Below, piece after piece: positions 8,626 through 16,803 of a DNA stretch of 31,133 bases; within the stretch, counting starts at the first letter, position 1, and every line of letters starts with the position of its first letter. The stretch comes from Fen-999 sp044220545 (lineage in GTDB: Bacteria > Pseudomonadota > Gammaproteobacteria > Burkholderiales > Rhodocyclaceae). Made by a program: the position numbers and the translations under genes. Location of the stretch: positions 1-31,133 of the forward strand of contig JBGAQX010000061.1 of the NCBI GenBank assembly GCA_044220545.1, in the 5' to 3' direction. Under the pieces are notes generated by a model that did not search any database, was not told the origin of the DNA, and was given only the letters and a program-made list of their open reading frames with translations.

Positions 8626-8819
8626 CAGCAACTGCGCACGTCAGCGGGTCCGCCCTGTCCGGGCTGGTAGCGGTCGCCACCATGCCGGCAGCTTGTCCGG
8701 GCGATGCCGCCGAGCACGCCGTTGCGCATCGTATTCCTGGGCAGCGGCTGGATGCGACTGTTGCGGGCATCGCTAGCGATACCGGAATCCCGGCAGGAAA
8801 GAGGAGCAATCCGGGGCAT
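8625..8819 (-). pseudogene. Truncated purM duplicate (5' fragment) upstream of the GT10 gene
   Basis: A 64-codon open frame. Its first 39 codons align with the PurM N terminus: PLS-x-RDSGI, R-I-Q-PL-x-R-N-TMR-x-GVLGGI, with about 24 identities and one 3-codon gap. After GVLGGI the PurM similarity stops, and 25 unrelated codons lead to a TGA whose last base is the first base of the GT10 ATG. It cannot make PurM activity. It may act as a leader ORF that couples translation into the glycosyltransferase gene. The start codon and leader are conserved from purM. Confidence 0.8.
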
Positions 8820-8910
8820 GGTAGCAGGCTGTTGCGGTCGACGATGGAAAGAACCCGAATCTTACCGCAAGCCGGACACCGCCGCCCGGCAAAACCGGCG
8901 GGACTGGCCC
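8703..8910 (-). repeat. Direct repeat copy B: purM 5' fragment plus leader
   Basis: Second copy of the purM start region, same orientation as 7275-7493, ending about where the downstream kinase gene stops (8916). It carries substitutions and a small in-frame gap in the coding part. The run from the start codon to about 90 bases upstream is largely preserved, including GCAGGCTGTTGCGGTCGAC and CTTACCGCAAGCCGGAC. Confidence 0.9.
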
Positions 8911-8915
8911 CGGTC

Positions 8916-11900
8916 TCAGCAACCCTCTTCCTGATCCGGCGCCTCGGCGGGTTTGTCGACAACCCAGTGGGTGCCCAACATGGCCGGGATATCTGCCGCG
9001 GCGACGGGCTCGCTGAAGAAATAGCCCTGCATGGCTTCGCAGCCGAGGCTTTTCAGAAGCGATGCCTGATCGAGGGTTTCCACCCCCTCGCCGGTAACGG
9101 TGAAACCGAGATTCCTGGCCAGAGAGACGATGGCCTTGACGATGGCCAGGCTGTCGGCTTCATCGGGCAAACCCTGCACGAAAGCCTGATCAACCTTGAT
9201 GTGGGTGAATGGCAACTGCTTGAGATAGCTCATCGAGGAATAGCCGGTGCCAAAGTCATCCAGCCCGAGGCGAATGCCCAGGTCACGCAAGCCCCAGAGC
9301 GTCGCCAGGTTGGCATCGCTGTTCTGCATCAGGCCGCTCTCGGTGATTTCCAGTTCCAGCAATGGCGGCGCCAGTCCGGTTTCGTCCAGTATCGCGCGTA
9401 TGCTTGTCAGCAGACCGGGTGCCTTGAACTGCAAGGGCGACAGATTCACCGCGGTCCGGAGCGCGAGGCCGTCCCGCTGCCAGCGTGCTGCCTGGCGGCA
9501 GGCGCTGCGCAATACCCATTCGCCGATGGACGCGATCAGGCCGTTTTCTTCCGCGAGGGGGATGAACCTCGCCGGCGACATCAGGCCGTACTCGGGATGA
9601 CGCCAGCGGATCAGCGCCTCGACCGAATGGATCCCTCCCGTCGCGACGTCGAACTGGGGCTGGTAGACAAGGAAGAACTCGTCATTCTCCAGCGCCCGGC
9701 GCAGGCTGCCGATCATGTCCATGCGTCGCACCGCCTGCTCGGTCATCGATCTGATGTAGTACTGGCAGTTGTCGCCGCCTTCGGCCTTGGCGTGGTACAT
9801 GGCGGTATCCGCATGCTTGAGCAGGGTCTCCGCATCGTCGCCATCGTCCGGATAGATCGCGATGCCTATGCTCGCGCTCAAGACAACCTCGCGATCGCCC
9901 AGGGCGAACGGCTTGACCAGGTCTTCGCGGATGCGACTGGCGATCACCATGGCATCCTCGTCATGCCTCATGTTCGGCAGGAGTATGGTGAACTCGTCGC
10001 CTCCGAGGCGCGCCAACTGGGCCTCCGAATCACGGGCGTTCTGGCGCGCCAGCACGTCGGATGGTCGCAATCCCTTGCGCAGCCGATCCGCCAACCCCTG
10101 CAGGACCAGATCGCCGGCAGGGTGGCCGAGCGTGTCGTTGACGTTCTTGAAGCCGTCCATGTCGAGGAAGACGACAGCCAGTCTGCTGCCTTCATGCCTG
10201 GCGCGCTGCACCTCGCGTCCCAGCCGCTCCATGAAAGACCTGCGGTTGGGCAGTCCGGTCAGACTGTCGAAATAGGCCAGACTGTGGATCCGGAATTCGT
10301 CCTCCTTGCGCTGCGTGATGTCGCGCGACAGCACGATGAATCTCGGCTTGCCTTCGACGCCGACGGCCTTGCGGGCAACCGACAGCTCGAACCAGCACTT
10401 GCCTTTCGCGAGCTGCAACTGGAACTGCTTGCCGGTCGAGTATCCTGCCTCTTCCGCCTCGCGCAAAGCCGACATGCACACCGCCGCGCCTTCGCCAGGC
10501 AGCACCTCGGCGACCGCACGGCCGAGCAGCGCAGCGGGCGGCGCGGGCAGCAGTTCCGGGCGCGGCGAGTGGCAATCCAGGTAGCGGCCGTCACTGTCCA
10601 TTTCAAACAGCAGGTCCGGAATGGCGTGCAGAATCGCGGCATGGCGGGCGTTGGCGGCACGCAGGGCGAGCAGGGCCTGGTAGGCACGGTGGAGATACTT
10701 GACCCGATGGCCGATCAGCGACCAGTTGATCGGCTTGGCCATGAAGTCGGTGGCCCCTGACTCATAGGCGCGCTCGATCGAATCGATGTCATCCATGCCG
10801 GTCACCATGACGATCGGCAATTCATCGCCCGCTTCCCTCCGCAATTCGGCACAGACCTGGCAGCCGTTGCGGCCCGGCATCTCGACATCGAGCATGGCCA
10901 TGTCGCAGGGATGCGCACGGAACTGGCGCAGGGCATCGTCGCCATCGACAGCCAGGATAGCTTCGAATCCGGATTTCTCGAGCGTCGCCCGCATGAGCAG
11001 GCGCGAGGTTGGCTCGTCGTCGGCGACCAGAATGCGTATCGGTGCAGCCATCACTTCTCCTCCCGCATCAGTTGGCGCATCTCCTCCGTCGCCTCGGCAT
11101 AGGCCTGCCGCGTCTCGTCGAGCACCGGCATGGCCGCGGTCAACAGGCCGTCCCGCCCCATAACCTCGAGCTCGAGAAACAGCTTGGACAATTTCTCGGC
11201 GCCTACGTTGGCCGAACTGGATTTCAGTGAGTGAGCGGCACGGCGCAGGGCATCGGCATCGCCCGCAATGAGACCCTGCTCGACCTGCCGCAGCAACCCC
11301 AGCGAACTCGATGGTATCGGGAACCAGCCAGCGCGCCAAGGTCGTTTCCAGTTGGGCACGGCTGTAGGGTTTGCTCAGGTAATCGTCCATGCCGGCGGCG
11401 AGACACTTGCAGCGCTCCCCTTCCATGGCGTTCGCCGTCAGCGCGATGATGGGAAGGCGTCCCGAGGCGTCGGCCTGGCGTTGCCTGATCGCCGCCGTGG
11501 CCTGATAGCCGTCCATGACGGGCATCTGGCAGTCCATCAGGATCAGGTCGTAGCGGCGCGCCTCGGTCAGCGCCAGCACCTCGGCGCCATTACTGGCAAT
11601 GTCCACCCGCAGACCGAGCCGCGTCAGGAAGGTCCTGGCCACTTCCTGATTGACGGGATTGTCCTCGGCCAGCAGCACGGTGCCCGTCAGCGCGACCCGG
11701 CCGGGCACGGCCGGGGGCTGACGGTCCGGGACCGCAGCGGCCGGCGTTTCCTGCGCCGGAGTTGCCGCCACTTTGTCATTGAGGACGTCGCCGATGATCT
11801 TCAGCAGTTCGGACCGGCGGACCGGCTTGGTGACGCAGTGCTCGATTCCCGCCTGCTCGCGCTCGCCGGCCGTGCACTCGGCAATCGCGGAGGTCAGCAT

Positions 11901-13664
11901 GATCAACCGGGTATCGGCCAGGCGCGGTTGCGACTTGATCGCCTTCGCCAGCGCCAGGCCATTCATGTCCGGCATGTGCATGTCGAGGATGGCCAGGCCG
12001 AAAGGCGCGCCGGACTCGCTGGCCCGCGTCATCAGGTTCAGGGCCTGGGCGCCATTGTCGGCGCAACTGACCTGCATGCGACAGCCTTCCAGTTGGTACT
12101 GCAGGATCTCCAGGTTGCTCGGATTATCGTCGACCACCAGGGTCCGCAGCCCGGCCAGCTTGCTGGCGACCGGCAAGACGTTCTCGCTGACGCTGCCTCT
12201 CGGCAACACGAGCTCGATCCGGAAACTCGCACCCTTGCACGGCGAACTTTCGACGTGGATCTGTCCCCCCATCAGTTCCACCAGGCGCCTGGAGATCGCC
12301 AGGCCGAGGCCGGTGCCGCCGAACTGCCGGGTCGTCGTGCCGTCTGCCTGCGAAAAATGCTCGAAGATCTTCTCGTGGTTCTCCGGAGCGATGCCGATCC
12401 CGGTATCTTCGACCGACAGGCTGACCGCAGCCCTGTCGGCGCCCGCGTCGACCACCCGGGCGCGGACGATCACTTCGCCCTCGGACGTGAACTTGACCGC
12501 GTTGTTGACCAGATTGGCGAGCACCTGCCGCAGGCGGAACGGGTCGCCGCGCAACGCGATGGGAGCATCGGCCGTCGAAACCTGCGCCGCCAGTTCCAGA
12601 CCCTTTTCGGCAGCGGGCTGGGCAAACATGCCGAGCACCTGTTCGAGCAACTCCCCCAGATCGAAGTCCGTCGCCTCCAGTTCCAGATAGCCGGCTTCGA
12701 TCTTGGAGAAGTCAAGGATATCGTTGATGATCCCCAGCAGGTGGCGGCCGGAACTCTCGACCGAAATGGCGAAACGCCGTTGTTCGTTGTCGAGCCTGGT
12801 GCCAAGGAGCAGTTCGGTCATCCCCAGGACGCCATTCATCGGCGTCCGGATCTCGTGGCTCATGGTCGCCAGGAATTCGCTCTTGGCCCGATTGGCGGCC
12901 TCGGCACGTCCGCGCGCGGCGTTGATCTCGGCGAAGTGCCCGGCCAGACGGGCATCACGCTCCTGAATCTGGTTCACCATCGTGTTGAACCCCTTGGCCA
13001 GCGTATCCAGTTCGATTATCTCGCTGGAATTGGCGCGAACGCTGAAGTCGGTCGACTCGGAAACCCGCTCCATCAGGTCGGTCAGTTCGGCAAGCGGCTG
13101 CAATGTCGACTTGCTGAGGCGATTCGAGAGCAGGCGGGCCGAAAACAGCGCGAACAACGCCCCGAGCACGGTGACCAGCAGTTGCAGGAACACCTGCAGA
13201 TAAAGGGGCCGCAGGGTCACCAACAGGTGAAGCGCACCCAGGGTCTGGCCATTGAACACGACGGGCTGGGTCAGGGCGAGGTGTTCGATCCCGTAGGCCA
13301 CGTCCGCGTCCACCGTGGCGAGCGACGCCGGGACCGCGTGGCCAGCGACTTCGTACTTGGCAAAGATGCGCGCATCCTTGTCGTAAAGCGCGGCGCCAAG
13401 GACTTCCTGACTCCGGCTCAACGACTTGAGCAATTCACCGGCTGCGACCATATCGCCAAACTCCACGGCGGCGCTGGCGTTCTCGGCCAGCACCTTGGCC
13501 TTGCCCTGATTGGCGCCGACCAGCAGCCACAAGCCCGTCGCCAGGCTGCTGACCATGACGACCATGGCAACGATGGCCAGAGCCGTGGTCAGCGCCAGAC
13601 GATTGATGCGCGCCAGACGGGCGCCCAGGGTGAGGTGGGCCGGAGCAGGAGCGAATCGCGTCAT
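8916..13664 (-). CDS. Hybrid sensor histidine kinase joined by a frame change to a response regulator with PAS-GGDEF-EAL
   Basis: One uninterrupted frame of 1582 codons. Kinase half: TM1 (about 25-50), a periplasmic CHASE8-like sensor (55-150), TM2 (155-178), HAMP (180-235), HisKA with phospho-His 270 in TMSHEIRTPMNG, HATPase (NLVNNAVKF, DTGIGI, GGTGLGL), receiver 1 (Asp 561) and receiver 2 (Asp 711, Lys 766). Residues about 785-871 look like no protein: here the true HPt coding sequence is read in the wrong frame. Regulator half from Met 872: receiver 3 (Asp 926), PAS (about 1008-1120), GGDEF (GGDEF at 1221-1225, no canonical RxxD I-site) and EAL (EAL at 1349-1351, DDFGTGYSS at 1469). The ancestral state was surely two genes, with the second starting at ATG 11051. 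It overlaps yfiR by 4 bases (ATGA). Whether the fused protein is made is unknown. Confidence 0.85.
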   Translation of the reverse strand: MTRFAPAPAHLTLGARLARINRLALTTALAIVAMVVMVSSLATGLWLLVGANQGKAKVLAENASAAVEFGDMVAAGELLKSLSRSQEVLGAALYDKDARIFAKYEVAGHAVPASLATVDADVAYGIEHLALTQPVVFNGQTLGALHLLVTLRPLYLQVFLQLLVTVLGALFALFSARLLSNRLSKSTLQPLAELTDLMERVSESTDFSVRANSSEIIELDTLAKGFNTMVNQIQERDARLAGHFAEINAARGRAEAANRAKSEFLATMSHEIRTPMNGVLGMTELLLGTRLDNEQRRFAISVESSGRHLLGIINDILDFSKIEAGYLELEATDFDLGELLEQVLGMFAQPAAEKGLELAAQVSTADAPIALRGDPFRLRQVLANLVNNAVKFTSEGEVIVRARVVDAGADRAAVSLSVEDTGIGIAPENHEKIFEHFSQADGTTTRQFGGTGLGLAISRRLVELMGGQIHVESSPCKGASFRIELVLPRGSVSENVLPVASKLAGLRTLVVDDNPSNLEILQYQLEGCRMQVSCADNGAQALNLMTRASESGAPFGLAILDMHMPDMNGLALAKAIKSQPRLADTRLIMLTSAIAECTAGEREQAGIEHCVTKPVRRSELLKIIGDVLNDKVAATPAQETPAAAVPDRQPPAVPGRVALTGTVLLAEDNPVNQEVARTFLTRLGLRVDIASNGAEVLALTEARRYDLILMDCQMPVMDGYQATAAIRQRQADASGRLPIIALTANAMEGERCKCLAAGMDDYLSKPYSRAQLETTLARWLVPDTIEFAGVAAAGRAGSHCGRCRCPAPCRSLTEIQFGQRRRREIVQAVSRARGYGAGRPVDRGHAGARRDAAGLCRGDGGDAPTDAGGEVMAAPIRILVADDEPTSRLLMRATLEKSGFEAILAVDGDDALRQFRAHPCDMAMLDVEMPGRNGCQVCAELRREAGDELPIVMVTGMDDIDSIERAYESGATDFMAKPINWSLIGHRVKYLHRAYQALLALRAANARHAAILHAIPDLLFEMDSDGRYLDCHSPRPELLPAPPAALLGRAVAEVLPGEGAAVCMSALREAEEAGYSTGKQFQLQLAKGKCWFELSVARKAVGVEGKPRFIVLSRDITQRKEDEFRIHSLAYFDSLTGLPNRRSFMERLGREVQRARHEGSRLAVVFLDMDGFKNVNDTLGHPAGDLVLQGLADRLRKGLRPSDVLARQNARDSEAQLARLGGDEFTILLPNMRHDEDAMVIASRIREDLVKPFALGDREVVLSASIGIAIYPDDGDDAETLLKHADTAMYHAKAEGGDNCQYYIRSMTEQAVRRMDMIGSLRRALENDEFFLVYQPQFDVATGGIHSVEALIRWRHPEYGLMSPARFIPLAEENGLIASIGEWVLRSACRQAARWQRDGLALRTAVNLSPLQFKAPGLLTSIRAILDETGLAPPLLELEITESGLMQNSDANLATLWGLRDLGIRLGLDDFGTGYSSMSYLKQLPFTHIKVDQAFVQGLPDEADSLAIVKAIVSLARNLGFTVTGEGVETLDQASLLKSLGCEAMQGYFFSEPVAAADIPAMLGTHWVVDKPAEAPDQEEGC
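11051..11310 (-). pseudogene. Out-of-frame HPt domain remnant of the hybrid kinase
   Basis: In the +1 frame relative to the kinase, codons ending at TGA 11051-11053 encode LLRQVEQGLIAGDADALRRAAHSLKSSSANVGAEKL-like sequence, a classic HPt domain with its phosphoryl-accepting His in AAHSLKSS. The first helices of the domain (normally ~40-50 residues after the last receiver) are missing. A deletion whose length is not a multiple of three must have joined the receiver-2 end to the middle of HPt. The HPt is therefore detached from the kinase frame. The segment quoted here is described in two overlapping pieces: residues up to RRAAHSLK and then SSSANVGAEKL. Confidence 0.75.
11057..11064 (-). promoter_or_regulatory. 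Strong Shine-Dalgarno of the original response-regulator start
   Basis: GGGAGGAG lies 5 bases before the ATG at 11051, which starts MAAPIRILVADDE, a perfect receiver N terminus. The HPt stop codon overlaps this ATG (TGATG). This arrangement shows that the regulator was, and may still be, translated separately (8916-11051, 711 residues). Confidence 0.75.
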
Positions 13665-14194
13665 TTGATCACCTCGGTCGCCAGGCGCAACATGTTCGAG
13701 TTGAGGTTCAGGCCATTGCCGCGCGCGACGCGCAGATTGGCCTCGAAATTGATCTTGCTGCCGTCGGTCGCCATGTTCAGGGCGACGCCCCGGGCGGCGG
13801 CGCCCGGCGAGTCGGCAACGGTCAGCGCCGGCCGGCCGTTGACCACGTCAAGCACCCGCGGCAGGTTGCTGATGACGGCACGGCTGATGAAAACGATCTG
13901 GCAGTCGCCCAAGGCATCGACGCTGTTGACCCGCTTTACTGCCAGACTGCGTTTGGCGATCTTCTTGCCTTTGAGGCTGCTCAGGTCTTCACCGAAGGGG
14001 TCGGGCCCATAGACGCAGAGAGTGAGGGTTTCGCCGACCGCGTCAGGCCATTCGGTGAACATCGCGAAGTTGCCGAGCAGCGACGCCTTGACGCGGTACT
14101 CTTCCAGGTCCAGGGCATGCGCCCATTGCGCGCAGCAAATCAGCGCAAGCAGCCATAGCACGACTACGGACCGGGCTGTCTTCCTGGCAATCAT
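13661..14194 (-). CDS. YfiR-family (DUF4154) periplasmic protein
   Basis: A 177-residue protein with a signal peptide (about 1-27, cleavage after AHA). The YfiR fold pattern follows: YRVKASLLGNFAMFTEWP near the N terminus, TLTLCVYGPDPFG, CQIVFIS, and a C-terminal segment with GVALNMATDGSKINFEANL and an ending of the N-x-LRLATEV type. In Pseudomonas, YfiR is a periplasmic inhibitor of the diguanylate cyclase YfiN, acting through its periplasmic sensor. Here it is encoded between a TonB receptor and a membrane kinase, overlapping the kinase start by 4 bases. It probably carries a signal from the periplasm to that kinase (inference). The ATG at 14194 has GGAG 8 bases upstream. Confidence 0.88.
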   Translation of the reverse strand: MIARKTARSVVVLWLLALICCAQWAHALDLEEYRVKASLLGNFAMFTEWPDAVGETLTLCVYGPDPFGEDLSSLKGKKIAKRSLAVKRVNSVDALGDCQIVFISRAVISNLPRVLDVVNGRPALTVADSPGAAARGVALNMATDGSKINFEANLRVARGNGLNLNSNMLRLATEVIK

Positions 14195-14249
14195 GCACCG
14201 GGCTCCGCGGAGGCCGCCCTTGGAGGGGAAATGGATCGCTGAGCAGGCA

Positions 14250-16256
14250 TCAGAAACGGTAATCCAGCTTGATCCTTGCGTTTATCCCGTCCTGGTCAAG
14301 GCGGGTTTGCCAGTTGGTGTCCGCGGCCGGGTGCTGGTAGTGCTGATTGAACAGGTTGTGGATCGCCAGCGATACGTCCAGACCCTTGGCCAGCCGGGTG
14401 GCGATCAGGTTAACGTTGGCCAGCCAGTAGCCATCGACGCTGGTCCCATCGACGGCCTGCCGCTTGGAGTCGTACTGCAGCTCGCAGCCAAGTTGCAGAC
14501 CCCACCACGGCAACGGAGTGTAGAAACCGAACTTGCCCAGCCAGACCGGCGAATTGGCCGGAGTCCCGCCGCCGACGTAGCTGGCATCCTGGTAGGCCAC
14601 GCTGCCCCGCATGCGGGCGCCCGACGCCCACATCTTGGCCGCCGACATTTCCGCGCCGTTGACCCGGACGTCGGCACCGGACCGGTATTGCGACAAGCCG
14701 CTGACGGAATCGATGCCAAGAGTCACCACATCCCGCAGGTCCCACCGGTAGAACTGGCCGCGAACGGTCAGATCGTCGGCCAAGCGGTGATCGACGACTA
14801 GTTCGCCGGTGGTGATCGTCTCGCCCGCCAATTGCCTGTTGGCAACCTGCGAGATGCCATCGTCGAAATCCCGCTCATAGGAATTGGGCGCCCGATGCGC
14901 CTGGCCGTAGAGAGCCTTGACCGTGGTCGCGGGCGATGCCCGCCAGATCAGCCCGAGGCGCGGACTGATCCGGCTGCCGGTGATATCGTTGTAATCCACC
15001 CGGAAGCCGATCGTCGTCGACCAGGCGTTGGCAATCCGCCATTCGTCCTGCGCGTAAAGACCGACCCGATAGCCCGTGGTCTTGACGAGGGTCTCCTTGC
15101 CGGGGATGCTCAGGTCATCGTTGGCCTGCTCGTTCCGGACATTGTCCTGTACCTCCAGCCCCAGCATGAGCTTGTGATCGGTCAGCCCCGAGTAGAGCAG
15201 GCGCAGTTCGCCACCATACCAGCCGGAGTTGGCCGTCGCGCGATTGGGAATTCCCAAGTAGATGGCATTCATCCGGTAGCGGTACTGCCCGAGGAACAGC
15301 CGGCCCATGACATTCACGTCGCCGCCGGCAAAATCGTCCTGATACTTCAATTGCGTGAGCAGGTAGCCATCCTGACCGTATTGTCCCGGCGTGAGCGGAT
15401 CGGTAAAGAACGACGCGTAAGGATCGTCCTTCTTGCGATCGGCGGCGATGAAATCGAAGGCCCAAGGGCCGCGCCCGACATGGGCGAAGAATTGCATGTT
15501 GCGGTCGCTGTCCTGGCCGGTCGCCACCCCGGAGACGGTGCTGCCGCCGGGCCCAGCGCCCGGGAAGGTGACGTGGAGATTCTCGCCGCGCGCGTACATG
15601 CCGGTGCCGGAGAACAGGACATCGACGCCGTTGTCCAGCACCTTTCCCCAACTGACCCGGCCTTCCCGCATCGCCTGCGGGCTTTGCCACGCGGCGGCGA
15701 ACTCGCCGCCATCCACCGTGGCGCCAGTGCGGGTAATCACGTTGACTACGCCCAACATCGCGTTCTGGCCGTAGATCGCGCCGCCCGGGCCGGCCAGAAC
15801 CTCGATGCGTTCGACCAGGTCCATGTCCAGCGGGAACTCGCGGCCCAGCATGGCTTGATCGTACACCGTATCGTTGACCCGGTTGCCGTTGATGGCCAGC
15901 ATGATCCTGGTATTGTAATCCCCGGGCAAACCGAAGCCGCGGGCGCCGACATACGTGTATTGCCGATCATAGGTGAGGAAGAAGCCGGGCAGGCTGGCCA
16001 GGGCCGCCGCCAGCGTGCGCCAGCCGTAGGCCCTGATCTGCTCACGGGTAATGACGGTGACCGCGGCGGCCACTTCGCTTTCCTTCTGCTCGTACTTGGA
16101 AGCGCTGGTCACCGTGGTTTCGAGCAACTGTTCGAGGGTTAGCTCCTCCCCGTCGGTCGCGGCCAGGGCGGGCAGCGCCAGCAACATGCTGAGGCCCAAC
16201 GCCGATGGAATTCTGGCAACGTCGGTCCCCGCAAACGACCTCCAGGGAGCGTGCAT
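14250..16256 (-). CDS. TonB-dependent outer-membrane receptor
   Basis: A 668-residue protein from the ATG at 16256, which gives a plausible signal peptide ending in LPALAA. A plug domain follows (about 40-150: SEVAAAVTVITREQIRAYGW, LPGFFLTYDRQ, RIMLAINGNRVND, VERIEVLAGPGGAIYGQNAMLGVVNVIT). The C-terminal 22-stranded barrel ends in the aromatic-terminal INARIKLDYRF. There is no N-terminal STN signalling domain, so FecR-type sigma signalling is unlikely. The ligand is unknown (siderophore, cofactor or other large nutrient). The open frame extends upstream to 16469, but the extra 71 codons do not resemble a secreted N terminus. It leads the operon with yfiR (55-base gap), the kinase and the c-di-GMP regulator. 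Confidence 0.9.
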   Translation of the reverse strand: MHAPWRSFAGTDVARIPSALGLSMLLALPALAATDGEELTLEQLLETTVTSASKYEQKESEVAAAVTVITREQIRAYGWRTLAAALASLPGFFLTYDRQYTYVGARGFGLPGDYNTRIMLAINGNRVNDTVYDQAMLGREFPLDMDLVERIEVLAGPGGAIYGQNAMLGVVNVITRTGATVDGGEFAAAWQSPQAMREGRVSWGKVLDNGVDVLFSGTGMYARGENLHVTFPGAGPGGSTVSGVATGQDSDRNMQFFAHVGRGPWAFDFIAADRKKDDPYASFFTDPLTPGQYGQDGYLLTQLKYQDDFAGGDVNVMGRLFLGQYRYRMNAIYLGIPNRATANSGWYGGELRLLYSGLTDHKLMLGLEVQDNVRNEQANDDLSIPGKETLVKTTGYRVGLYAQDEWRIANAWSTTIGFRVDYNDITGSRISPRLGLIWRASPATTVKALYGQAHRAPNSYERDFDDGISQVANRQLAGETITTGELVVDHRLADDLTVRGQFYRWDLRDVVTLGIDSVSGLSQYRSGADVRVNGAEMSAAKMWASGARMRGSVAYQDASYVGGGTPANSPVWLGKFGFYTPLPWWGLQLGCELQYDSKRQAVDGTSVDGYWLANVNLIATRLAKGLDVSLAIHNLFNQHYQHPAADTNWQTRLDQDGINARIKLDYRF

Positions 16257-16803
16257 GAACACCGGCAGGCCACCGATTGTTCTCTCCAACGACTTTGCAG
16301 TACCCGCGAGCGCCATCGCTATAGCAGGCAAGAGCCGTTGGCGGCTTGAATCGCTCTTGCAACGGCTGAGGCCGCAGCTTTGTGTCAAGCGCTTCCTCGG
16401 CGCGAAACCAAGCTTGGCCATTGGTACACAAAGCGGCCAGCTCAATCCGTCTTCACTCGCCATAACCATCGACCGTCATCCCATTTTCATGATCGTTACC
16501 TTGGGCGGAACCTGCCACCCGACTCTCTCCACTGCGCGCAATTTAGCGTGAGGCCTGCGGGACTGGCTGCGGCATATTTCACGCCTGGCCTGATATGGTC
16601 GTTTTCCAACCCGTTCGGAGCATTTGGTCGCACCTCGCCGGGCCGGGAGCGCATCAACAATTCCGGCGTTGCCCGGCACCTCGTCGACGACGCCGTATTC
16701 AGCCGGTTCGAGGAGTTCCTCCGCCGCCGAGCGCGCCCAGATCAAATCGGCGGGCAGCGCGTGCCGCTATACTCGCAGCCTGTCCGTAACCCTGCCCACC
16801 GCC
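16257..16803. other. 547-base divergent intergenic region between the TonB receptor and menB
   Basis: No convincing gene is seen. The receptor-proximal part (16328-16438) is dense in inverted repeats and is listed separately. The menB-proximal part contains a TATACT box at 16768-16773, a candidate -10 for menB about 31 bases before its start, without a good -35. A minus-strand open frame at 16476-16745 (89 codons) has no recognisable family or ribosome site and is not called as a gene. Confidence 0.5.
16328..16438. repeat. Cluster of nested and interleaved inverted repeats upstream of the TonB receptor
   Basis: GGCCGC-AGC-TTTGTGT (16370-16385) pairs with ACACAAAGCGGCC (16426-16438): 13 bp with one 3-base bulge. 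Inside it are the palindromes AAGCGCTT (16387-16394) and CCAAGCTTGG (16408-16417). Next to it GCAAGAG (16328-16334) pairs with CTCTTGC (16354-16360), and AGCCGTTG (16333-16340) pairs with CAACGGCT (16360-16367), in the interleaved order of a pseudoknot. It could be a structured leader RNA of the receptor operon, a protein-binding region or a small palindromic element. Confidence 0.55.

Noticed and set aside
8682..10760. A 692-codon plus-strand open frame opposite the GGDEF-EAL part.
   Set aside because: Antisense shadow; the minus-strand reading has intact GGDEF and EAL motifs.
11268..14012. A 914-codon plus-strand open frame opposite the kinase and yfiR.
   Set aside because: Antisense shadow with repetitive charged composition; the minus strand carries the clear domains.
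16328..16438. The repeat cluster as an integron attC site.
   Set aside because: The paired ends do not show the GTTRRRY/RYYYAAC core sites, and there is no integrase or cassette array nearby.
16476..16745. An 89-codon minus-strand frame between the receptor and menB.
   Set aside because: No ribosome site, signal or family similarity that I can recognise; left as unassigned intergenic DNA.
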